Shown here in pieces: positions 11,022 through 21,063 of a stretch of DNA of 64,000 nucleotides. The DNA comes from Gonapodya prolifera JEL478. Its lineage: Eukaryota; Monoblepharomycota; Monoblepharidomycetes; Monoblepharidales; Gonapodyaceae. The notes below the pieces were generated by a model. The model made no database searches. It had not been told where the DNA came from and saw nothing but the letters and a program-made list of their open reading frames with translations. The position numbers and the translations under genes are program-made. Numbering within the stretch: the stretch's first letter is position 1; each line of letters begins with the position of its first letter. The stretch spans positions 632,966 to 696,965 of the forward strand of contig KQ965739.1 of the NCBI GenBank assembly GCA_001574975.1, read 5' to 3'.

Positions 11022-13660
11022 TCACACCTCTACGCCAACCTCCGTCAGAGCTTCGTCCAGCAAGTCCACACAAGCAACAAAGCTCTCCCACCGAGCCAAT
11101 TTCTGGCTGTCCACAGCCTTTCCCTCCACCCAGTCTCCGACACGCACTGTCCCCTGTCGTATGCCGTCCAGAACAATGTCCCATTCCGCTTCGTCGACAC
11201 CAAACCGTCGGCCAATGAAGTAGCGCAGCTCGTCGACGAGGGGAATCGTGTCCAGCACATCACGATCCCGTACCCATGCGGCTGAGGAAAGGACTGTGCG
11301 GAGGAAAGATGGGCGGTTGTTGGGGGAGAGGTAAGTCTCCAGATCCTGCACCATGGAATATGGATAAGTCAATTTCTACGGCTCTGAGTTCAAAAACGAA
11401 ACTCACCGAAGCAATATTCTTCACACACCACGTTTCAAGCTTCGGAAGTTTATACTCGACGGCAGCGCTATATATCTCCAAGTTATCTGCGTTGCCCGTC
11501 CGCAGATTTCAGCCCAGAGAATATTAGCTATGATTGCGCGTAACGAGATGGACACCGACAACTCACCAAGTGGACCCCATGCCGCTGCCCTCGATATAAC
11601 AAAGTTTGAAACCGAGGACTTCAAACGCTCCAGAAGGAGCATATCAGCTGCCGACATGACTTGCAGTACTATATCCTCCTGAAGTTAATGGATAGGCATC
11701 AGTGGTATCACTGACATGATGTCAACATAATCGAATCTCTCACCTCCATGTAGTTATCGATCTCGTCAGTATATATCCATTCTACCACCACTTTCACCAC
11801 TTCTTCACTTCCGCAGGCCTCGCCAACATCGACGATCCGCGCCCCTTCAAACTCTCCCGACGTCGCCTTTGCCCCGCCCCATCCACCTTCAAGCCTCGCC
11901 GCGAACCACTCGCACCTCTTCACGAGGATGGCAGTGTGCGAAGGAACTATCCGTCCTTCACAACAGAGAAGGACGTCCGGGCGAGTACTCCGGATGAACA
12001 GGTGTGATAATCCCGTAAGATGGGCATCGTAGTCCGGACCGGGCTCCGCATCTAGACCCGTACCCAGGGTTGTCGGTAGGTGGGACGTGGCAGGTACTAC
12101 CGTTCCAGATGTGGTCGATGCATTGGCCAACGCGAAGGGTTTGAGGGTTTCGTCGCGAAGAAACGAGAATTGTCGGCGAAGAAGTGTTGTTTTAGGTGTT
12201 GTCGGGGTACTTTGAAACACATGGACGAGTGTTGGTGGTACGGTGGGGATCTTGGGTACCTCCTTATCGAAAGCGATATCACCTTGATCCTTCCCCTTCG
12301 ACTCATGGCCATTGGATTCCACCACCTCGCCAAACTCCTCCCTCACATCGCCAAAGTTCGTCTCCACTGACTCGACAGCATAATGCACCATCCCCTTCTG
12401 CACTTCACCAATCGCCGCACCAATATTCCTCCGCCTTGCGAGTCCTTTCGCCCTGCGGAACACCCTCACGACATTGGGTGCCTCAAACTCTGCCGCCCCT
12501 TCCTCCATGTGGTCTCGGATTGCGCTGGCGAGGTTGGGAAGACGCCATGTCGTGGCAACCTTGAGCCAGTCTTGCATGAGAAAATCTGGCACGGTGTCCG
12601 GGTCAAAGAGCGACGTGTAGACGTAGCGCATGGTGGCGTAAAAGATAATAGGTGGTACCTGTGAACGCAGGAGCGACATTTCAGTATTTTGAGGTACTGT
12701 GCAATATTCGCAATCAGGCATCTGTATTACCTTGCGGCTTACTCGCACATCTCGCACGCCCCACCAAGTTGTCGATAACATGGCGGCGAGATAAGAGGAC
12801 CGTGCAAGTACAAATCGATGTGCAGGGAGCACGGAGACGGGGGCGAAATCTGAAGACAGTTCAAGCTCGTCTGAGGGTAGGTGAAAGAAAATGTCGGCAT
12901 ACGTCGCGTCGCTGAAGAGGTTGTGAAAGAAAATTGCTTGAAGGAACAAGGAGGTTCAGCTCCACCATCCCACGATTACATAAAGTAATAACGCGCACCA
13001 TAGTCGTGGAGTCCGTCCATTTGTTTGCTCGAGTACTGATAAGAGCGTAGCAGGTTGCGAATCTCATCGGTAAGCGCCCCGTATATCGCGCGCTCGCCCT
13101 CGAAAGTGGTGGGGTCTTAAAGACGGAACAGTCATTTGTGTTAGAAAAGGGGCGAACCGCTCTCCCCCTTCATCAGAATCACATCCTCTGAAGCAAAAGA
13201 CACATTTCCTCCCGTTTCCATACCTCTGTACGAGGAAAAAGTTGGAATCGGGCTCAATCTCATGACGTTCGCCGGTACTCTCCGCCCTCCATCGTAAGAT
13301 ATTTCTCAATCTCGTTTCTCTTCAGCATCGCTTCCTTTCGGATTTCCTAATCGACGAGTTCTTCATGGAGGTTCCGGAATCACGACCATTGAACTTACCA
13401 CACTCGGCACCCCTGTCCAGCAAGAACTCTACGACCTCCTTCCTGCCACAAAAGGATGCCCAGTAGAGAGGAGTGGCATCCCACTGGTCTCGTTGGTTGA
13501 TTGGTACCTCCTGCGTGTCCACGAGTCGTTTCACCGTGGAGAGATCGCCGGCCTTGACGGCTTCTACGAGCGACACGAACAGTGGATGGTCAGCAGCTTT
13601 CAAGGCGGCTGTAAAGCGCTGTGTGGTTATCGGAAGTCCAAGGGTAGTTAGGATGCGCAT
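11022..13660 (-). CDS. Ankyrin repeat and double BTB/POZ protein (ABTB1/BPOZ-2 type)
   Basis: Seven exons (13660-13399, 13115-12999, 12936-12731, 12658-11744, 11678-11567, 11486-11407, 11345-11022) join in phase and give 671 residues. The N-terminus has ankyrin repeats (DATPLYWASFCGRKEVVEFL), then the family marker FEGERAIYGALTDEIR. The first BTB follows (ADIFFHLP, PAHRFVLARSSYLAAML). A Pro/Thr-rich linker of roughly 150 residues leads to the second BTB (DVLLCCEGRIVPSHTAILVK). The C-terminus has DTIPLVDELRYF, as in animal ABTB1. ABTB1 is about 480 residues, so this is longer, mainly in the linker. The family acts as a substrate adaptor for cullin-3 ubiquitin ligase and was linked to elongation factor 1A turnover; that role here is inferred. 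Confidence 0.9.
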
Positions 13661-14586
13661 TGTGGTCTAAGAGCTGATCCGCAAGTCCAGGTCGATCCAG
13701 TGAGAGGGCAGTCAAAGGTATCCTTGATTCAATCTCAGAGATATTCTTATAAGCTCTCTTCAATTCTTCTGTTCTTCGCTATCTTTGCATGGATGCAGTC
13801 TATGCACATACCACTTGCAACTCTAACGAAATTCTTTCCATCCTTTCCAGAAATGTCCATCACGTTCCACCGTGAAAGCAATCACTACCTTGCCCACCCA
13901 TTCCCGTTTCGTGCCCTGTAATGGTGCTGGTATTATTGCTTCCTCCACGTAGTTCAATGCAATAGGACGTCTGATGCCATCTGCTCGAAATATTTTCCAA
14001 CGAGCGGACAACTCTATCTCTCGGTAGATCCACCACGTCTCCATCATCGTATGTAAAAGACATTTGCAAATACGGTCGCGTAGAGTTCCGGTGCAGCGCT
14101 GGGGTTTCACTAATCCGGGGTCCGATATTGACACCTGCAAACGGTAAAACATCAAACTGTGCCGGAGGTGAAACCACCACAAAGCGGTCCTTGTAACATT
14201 TGAAGACTCGACAAGACGCTCGGCCTTCTCAAGGCCTTGCGAGGCCTTGCGAGGTCCTAAAATTTGATTGGTCACCCAGGTGGAACTCAGACGAAACCAT
14301 TTTTACACAGACGAAACCATTTTGTACAGGAGAATGGGAACTTTGTCTCTTTCGGCTTTGTTACCGCCAGTTCACACGGGGGCGTGTCCATTATTTGTCC
14401 AACCGACCAACCCCCCCCACACCATCCAAGTTGCCTTGGGTTTCAATATGGTCGTCTATCGATAGTTTTTGTTGCAATCATGCCTTCAGTCGCAGAAAAA
14501 ATTGGAACAACCTTCATTTCTGACAGGGGCCGACTTTGGTCATAGTTTCCCGGACACCAACCTCTCCGGACGCGACTCCAGCCCAA
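13661..14586. other. Divergent intergenic region with short direct repeats and an unassigned ORF
   Basis: Lies between two divergently transcribed genes. A minus-strand open frame at 14180-13860 (106 codons) has no family resemblance that I recognise. A 16-base unit, CAGACGAAACCATTTT, occurs twice with a 20-base period at about 14288-14323. GGCCTTGCGA is repeated in tandem near 14230-14255. I see no convincing gene. Confidence 0.4.
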
Positions 14587-17500
14587 ATGGCGGACGACCG
14601 CGAGAGTCTCAGTCCCACGGAAGGCCACACACCTGTAACAGACGCCATGGATGTGGATGGTGACGAGCGGAGCGTGGGCGACACCAGGGGGCACACAATG
14701 GCCGCTCCGGGGAACACCCACGGAAACTCGGGCGAGAATGGCGCCATTGACGAAGCGGAGTCAAGCAATAATGATGGCCCCGAATCTGTTCTCTTGTCCA
14801 GGGACAAGGGGAAGAGCGTTGTCCGGGACTGGAGTTCTCCAAGTTCTCGCGAAAGGGGCTTCGCCGCGGACATGCCGCCAGAGATTTTGCAGCTCATTCT
14901 CTGTGAGTCGTATGGAAAGCAGGTTGCGCCTTATGCCTTTTAATCGTGTATGTTAGTGCGTCTCTCAAATGGTGACCTCTATTCGTGCCTCTCCGTTTCT
15001 AAGCGTTGGTTCACAGCCTCTGCTTCCGTCCTGTGAGACGCTGTCTTTTGTACTTGCGCTGTCTCGCTCTGATGTTCCGCTTGGGACTACTCGCAGGTAT
15101 GAGGTGGTAGACGCACCACTAATTCTCTCCCCACAAACACCGTCGCGTTTGGCTCAACCTTGGAGTGCTCTCGTCTCTCTCATTGGGAATTCAGACCAAG
15201 CCCTCCGACAAACAGTCCAAACATCTTCTACTTTCCCGCGGTGTCCCTACGGAAAACTTGTTAGATTTGTGAACATGAGTTTAACACCCCCGCGGTTCAC
15301 AGCTGGAGGTACGTTTCCCCAAATTAGCGAACGACTCATTTAAATGTTTTGCTGTCTTACCTTTGACGCAAATAATACGGTCGCAGGTCCATTCCCTCGG
15401 CGTCCGCCTCCACCAATATTTCCTCAGCCTCGGATCTTGCTTGATGGAAAATCCGGGCCCGCGCTTTCGGTGGAAAGGCCGAAGAAGGACCCAACCACTA
15501 ATACGAAGCAAGAAGACAACGCTGGCGAGGAAGCTTATGTTGCTCATACGAAATTCTTGAAAGTGGTTGGACCGAGCTTGGCGGTATTGGCCGCCCCAGG
15601 GTGTTTGATAGAAGGGAGAATGTTCGGTGAGTTTTTTAAAGTTGATTTTAATTGATTATTCCATGACATTATCGATGTCTCTCGGAGATTCTCTCCTGCC
15701 CACATCTGCATGGTCCTCCTTGCACTCTCTTGATCTCAGCTTAGCGCGCCCGGTCCACTCTCGAGGACGTTCCCGCCCGCAACCGGCCCTTCTGAGTCTT
15801 TCCGCACTTCCCGATCTTGCACCAAACCTCCGCGTCTTACGACTAAAAGGTTGTCGTTGCATTGCAGCCACAGTGGTCGAAGTTTGCGAATCGCTACGTG
15901 GCACATTGGAGCATTTGGAAATCGGCAGCGAAGGGCCCGGCGCAGTTCGCAGAGACCCTGTGCCTCAAACCATGCAAGCTCAAGCTCAGGGACAGGTCCT
16001 GAATGCCCCAACCATGCCCATCCCTGCTGCCGTCCTCCCAGTACAACCAGCTGCTCCCGCCCAGCCAGTCGCCGTTCCAGCTGGTCAACCACAGCCACAG
16101 CAAGCACCAGCTGCTCCAATACCGCAAAGACGTTTTGCTCAGATGGGAGCGTCGCCATTAGCTGGGGAGCATTTTACTCCACGAGACCTTGAACGTATTG
16201 CGTTTGCTCTGGGCACCACACTTCGCCACTTGTCCCTTTGGGGAGACCACTTACTGCGGACCGCTGGAAGCCTTCCGCGCGAGCGATTCGCTGGGCGGTT
16301 TCTTAAGCTCGTTGGGCTCGACCTTCGAGCGATCGAACTCGAAGTTGATGACGTGATGGTGGGATTGGTGGCGGGAATGCTGTCGAGTGGCCCACCAGAG
16401 GTTGTAAAAGTCCCAGGTCAAACAGCTGATCCTGACGATGTCCCTCCGCCCCATCCCGACGCTCGGCTTGATTCGCTCGCTATCCAAGGCCGCCTGAGGA
16501 GCTCAGATTCACTGAGGGTTCTATCACCATATGTCTACAAAGTGAGATCGTTACGAATCGAGACCCGCCTTCCATCCATGACCCCGCCTCATCGTCGAGC
16601 ACATGTGGAAGGGCTACGCTGTCTTCTTGCTTCAGCACCGTCCTTGGAGCGACTATCACTGTTGAGCCACGATCGATTCCTGGGACGAGACCTGAGGCGG
16701 ATGTTCGATCGTGTCCGAGGATTGAAAGAATTGGAAGTGCCAGAGTGCACAACGCTCCAACTCAATGTGATATTTCAAGTGCCAGGCACGGGACAAATGG
16801 GTGTCAGTGTGGGAATGTACAGGTAAGTGTGGTTTTTTGTTGATGTGAAAACCCGTTATTGAGTGGCTGGCGGTGTTTAAGATATCCACGTGCGGATGAA
16901 AGTTTCCTTCATCATCTTGCCGATACCTGCGGCGACACTCTTCGCGAACTACGAATTGCACTTGCTGGTGAACGAGATATGGGTGATCGCCCCCCCGACG
17001 AGCAAGAAGACGATGACGAAGATGGCAATGGTCCAAACGGAGGTGGCAATGACTTTGACGGTATGGGCCCCGGGCTGGGAGGTGCGGTCGCATTCGGTGG
17101 AGATGCAGATTTGGGCGGAGCTATTGACCAGATAGTTGGAGATACCATGGCATTGTTGGGAGGGGGCGGCGGTGGAGCAATGGGAGGGGTTGGAGGTGGA
17201 GCGATGGGAAATATGTTTGGAGTAAATGCTCCCAACGGGATAAACGCACCGGGAACGGCGAGCGCCAATCAAGAAATGTTAGTGGATACCGATGCGCCTT
17301 CGGCAGGTGGTGCGGTATCTTCTTCCTTTGGTGGAACGTCAATCGAACAAGCATCTGTCGCTGGAGCCAGCGTGCTGACACCGGGAATCCAAACAGGCGA
17401 TGATTTTCTGAATGGTCTCGACAGCAACATCGGTGCTCAAATCGATTTGGAATTGATCTCTGCAGGAGCTCCGCCTAGCAATGCCGACCAAACCGTGGCG

Positions 17501-18700
17501 CGAATTTCAGCCGACAGTGCGATCAATCAAAGCGAGCAAGCTCCCGATGATCCCATGACTGGAGTCGAGGGCCTGGAATCGGAGAGTGGTGCGAAACGGA
17601 AGCGCGATGAAGAGGACAATGACGAAAGCAGAAAGAAAGCTCGTGGCACTGAATCTGGCGAATCATCTTCGTCGAGTGCAGCCCCTGTTGAACACAGCGG
17701 AGCAGCGAGTGGCTCATTCTCTTCCACGTTTGATGCGACTTCCCAGACTCCTACCACAGTGGAGGCTTCTGCACAACTAACACCGTTTGTGGAATCAATT
17801 ATGCAAATTCTGGGGTCTCCTATTTTCGGTGGAGGGCCACAAGCGCAAAATGGTGGAGCTACTATAGCCAGCGGAAACTCCGCCGAGGGAGTGAGCTCGG
17901 CTTCATCAGCCGGTTCGTCCTCCTCAACTGGACCAGGATCAACGGGAACATGGCTGCCTTTGGGGATCGGTCCTCTATTGACAGCTGGATCGAGCAATGG
18001 GATATCTTCGTCTGCACCTGCCGCCCTTCCATCCAATGGACCTCCACACTCAAATGGGTCTGGTCCTTCAAACGTTGCAACGGAGTCTAACGACACGCCT
18101 TCTGCTGCACCCGCTACGGGACTCTCCAGTAGTCTGGTCAACTGGATAAACACTATTGGTCAAGCAATGTTTGGCCATGCCATTGCAGGAATGGGTGCAA
18201 TGGGCGGAGGCAGCAGCGCGGGGGGACAAGGAGCTGGGAGCGCAAACGGCTCCAACGGGACGGGATCCCCGGGGGCACAAGGTCCTCAACAAGGAGATTT
18301 TCCCTTGGTGCTTCCACTTTCAGCGGCGAACTTTGGGACGTTCTTCAATAACGTGACGAACCAGGGAGGACAGGTGGCAGCGCTGGCCGGTGGCCAAACA
18401 GCGCAGGTTGGCGGGCAAACCGGTTCCTCAAACCAGCAACCGACGATAGGCACCGCAAATCCGAACATTTTTCGAAGTTTTCACCGTTCCAGCGTCGGTG
18501 ATATCACTGTGGCGCGGATCCGGCGTCTTCCCGTCATGTTTCGTAACCTTAACCGGCTCGCATTGGATGTTGTGGAGGACGAGGCTGTAGAGCGGATGGC
18601 GGGATTGTACAGGAGCAGGCCCGGTGAAGCCCTCGTGTCTGGAAGAGAAGTGATCATCCATTCGCGGAGGGCGGTCGAGAGGCTTGTGGACCTTGAATAG
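14587..18700 (+). CDS. F-box / leucine-rich-repeat protein with long low-complexity insertions
   Basis: Six exons (14587-14902, 14957-15032, 15097-15308, 15387-15626, 15688-16822, 16882-18700) join in phase and give 1265 residues. An F-box begins near residue 93: FAADMPPEILQLIL, and across the splice RLSNGDLYSCLSVSKRWF. LRR-like segments follow (LHSLDLSLARP, NLRVLRLKGCR, LKELEVPECTTLQLN). They are interrupted by a Gln/Ala/Pro-rich insert around residues 390-450. The last exon is mostly disordered: acidic Asp/Glu, a G-rich run (GGGGGGAMGG), then Ser/Asn/Gly-rich sequence with an RKRDEEDNDESRKK patch. A folded tail (ITVARIRRLPVMFRNLNRLAL) closes it. Such proteins are SCF ubiquitin-ligase substrate receptors; the target is unknown. 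Confidence 0.85.
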
Positions 18701-18753
18701 CGCACTATTAGTTTCTCAATACTTTACAAATTAAGAAATTCGAATAGATATGC

Positions 18754-20631
18754 TCATTCTCCTTCCTCGACACTGGGAGTATAACTTCTTCTCATGATAC
18801 CACTGTCATGACTCCTTGCATCGGCGATTGTATCGTACTCGCTGTCCTTGTCCTTGGACAGCAAATTCTTCTCCCTTTGCAGATGCTCCACGATTTTGAG
18901 GTAGTTGAATCCAATGATTCCAACCAGCGAAACCACGAGACCGACAAACTGGGGAGGTTTGAGGGAGGTTTGAGGGAGGTTCAGGTCACTTTCCCGACAT
19001 CAAGGGCAGGTCAGCGTGCAGTTACACACTCACATTAAGTGTGGTAATCGAATCCCCGAACACTATATGCGATGTTGTGATTGTGAGAATCTCCTTGAAT
19101 ATGCCAGCGACGCTCAGGACGACAACCCCCGCATGCTTGATCAGACCAAACTCCACAAGGATCATGGACCAGGCCACGAACCCCGCGAAGCCCATGAGGA
19201 GGAAAAGTTCGGGACCCTTGGCTGGGAACAGATACGGACACGTCGAGGGTGAGGTTAAACTGGGGTAGCTGCAGCGATCACAGAACGAGACACTCACACG
19301 TCAAGTCCGGCCATCCTTCCAGAAGAATAGCTGCCGCCGCCGTCGAGAGGCACATACCGGGCGCGAGGTGGAAGTTTGTCACCAGAGGGTTCGACCCGTG
19401 GCCGTTTGCGGGGCGGTTCTGAAGCTTTGCGCTCGTGACCTGCACCGGGTGCGTGTGGGCGTCCGGGGCGGGGGGCTCCTCCGTGATGCGGGGCGTGACC
19501 ATCAGGACCTGCGTGAGGGACCATCGGAACCCGGACAGGATGACGGCGACGAGGACTTCGACGATGCTGCGGTCGAGGCGCGGCGTTGTGGGTGCAAGAT
19601 GTGTTGGACAAGGAAGTGGTAAGAGGAGTGACAAGGGGCACTCACCCAACAATGCGTTGGTGTTCCTCCACCGGTGTGTCATGGTCCGCACTGCGGTCTT
19701 TCATGGTCATGAGAAGGACCCCGAGGCAGATAATAGTAATTACTAGCTGGTTGCGTGTTGAAGACATGTCGTACAGTGTGTGAGTGAACAGAGTTGTGGG
19801 TGGCCGATAGAGCGACTCACAATGAGCTGCCATCGGACGCGCTCGAGGCGGAAGAGGAAGGCGAAGAATAGGACGGCGGCGGGAGTGGATGATTTGACCA
19901 TGGCTATAGGGCGGGAATGTTGAAACGTGAGGGGGAAGGTCTTTGGCGACAGAACTCTCACTGTAAAGGGTTAGGGTGATGTTACGGAGTGACGCATTCG
20001 ACAAGCCAATGTCGAGGCCCGTTGCGACGCCGCAGGGGAACTCCCGCACTCTGTGGAGCGTGGCGTGAGGAAAAGATGGAGGAAGGGAGGTACGGCATGC
20101 TCACAGGTAAAACCGAATGTCGGGCCACAACTTCCTCGGCCGCCACGATCGGAACGCCGTGCCGAGCGCAAGAGCGCTGAGAAAGAACTGCACAGCCATG
20201 TGCACGGCGGAGGTGAAGAGGGGGTATCGATAATCATAGGGTTCCGTGAAGTTGAACCATGTGGTCTGTTGGCACCATGGGAGGAACGGAGATGGTAAAA
20301 CGCGGGGTCCTTCGAAAATCGCACGGTCATTGCTGCACGTCACCTGCAGTCCCCCAGCGTGCGGCGCTCCAGCGGGGCGTGGTTTGCCAAACATCCACTT
20401 GTTGAACACGGAGAGAGTGAGGGAGAGGGAGTACCATGCGGCGATGTATGCGAGAGTGAGGAGTGTATCGAAGCTGAAGAGGACGCTGGCGACTTCCTGC
20501 GAGTGGGATTGGCGGTTGTGGTGGTTTGGGACTCGGTCAACGGGGTGCGGACGTCGGGGTGATACGACCACGACATCTGGCTCTGCGAGAAGCGATTGCG
20601 ACTCCTCCTCCGTCGCCTTGGCCCTCGCCAT
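18754..20631 (-). CDS. SLC35C2-like nucleotide-sugar/triose-phosphate-type transporter (DMT superfamily)
   Basis: Eight exons (20631-20344, 20265-20105, 20050-19962, 19903-19821, 19746-19646, 19566-19298, 19221-19034, 18948-18754) join in phase and give 457 residues. The topology is the ten-helix drug/metabolite-transporter type. Landmarks are SLTLSVFNKWMF, YPLFTSAVHM, GVATGLDIGLSNASL, TMVKSSTPAAVLFFAFLFRL, ILSGFRWSLTQVLM and LSVAGIFKEILT. These match SLC35C2 and its fungal relatives, Golgi carriers linked to GDP-fucose use in animals. The C-terminus is hydrophilic and acidic. Only about 50 bp separates it from the convergent F-box gene. The start ATG is about 430 bp from the divergent VIT/vWA gene. 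Confidence 0.9.
18951..18985 (+). repeat. Short tandem repeat in an acceptor tract
   Basis: An 11-base unit close to GGTTTGAGGGA is repeated about three times. On the minus strand it forms the pyrimidine-rich tract just before the last exon of the SLC35C2-like gene. Confidence 0.6.
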
Positions 20632-21063
20632 GGTTCCGGGCGGTTACAAAGTGATCTTGGTCGACTTCGTGACCTATTGTGGGTCGCTTGCCTGCGCGAG
20701 CTCTGCGGCGGTGAAAATCCAGTTCTTCTTACTTTTTTCACTCTGAAATGCCTAATATGCATGTACATTCAACAGGCCTCCCTTTTCTATCCACGCTCTG
20801 TGGACATGTTCATGATTTCTGCATTTGGAGTGAAATCAATAATATTGAGAGAGGCCAACGTCTTTGACATTGAATGATCTCTACAAGCAAAATTCTTGTT
20901 GTATCGGGCAAAAGAGGAAACGATTGAGACAGGCTGAAGTGCCCTCCTGCGGCCGGTTGAGCGTTCAACCGTGTGAGCTCAACCGGTGGCCACAGCCTTC
21001 ATATCTCTCATATAAAGTCTCGGACAGCCACTGCTCTTTCATCTCACTGAACCCAACACCAAC
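20632..21063 (+). promoter_or_regulatory. Divergent promoter with inverted repeats and a TATA box
   Basis: A TATAAAG element at 21011-21017 lies 47 bp upstream of the VIT/vWA start codon, a good core-promoter position. At about 20953-20987 there is a cluster of alternating GGTTGA and TCAACC half sites. CGGTTGAGCGTTCAACCG is a near-perfect inverted repeat and is followed by CTCAACCGG. This looks like a binding site for a dimeric factor; the factor is unknown. The minus-strand SLC35C2-like gene starts at the other end. Confidence 0.5.

Noticed and set aside
13823-14275. Minus-strand ORF of 150 codons upstream of the ABTB1-like gene
   Set aside because: No family resemblance, overlaps the other frame of 106 codons, and composition looks like random translation of promoter DNA.
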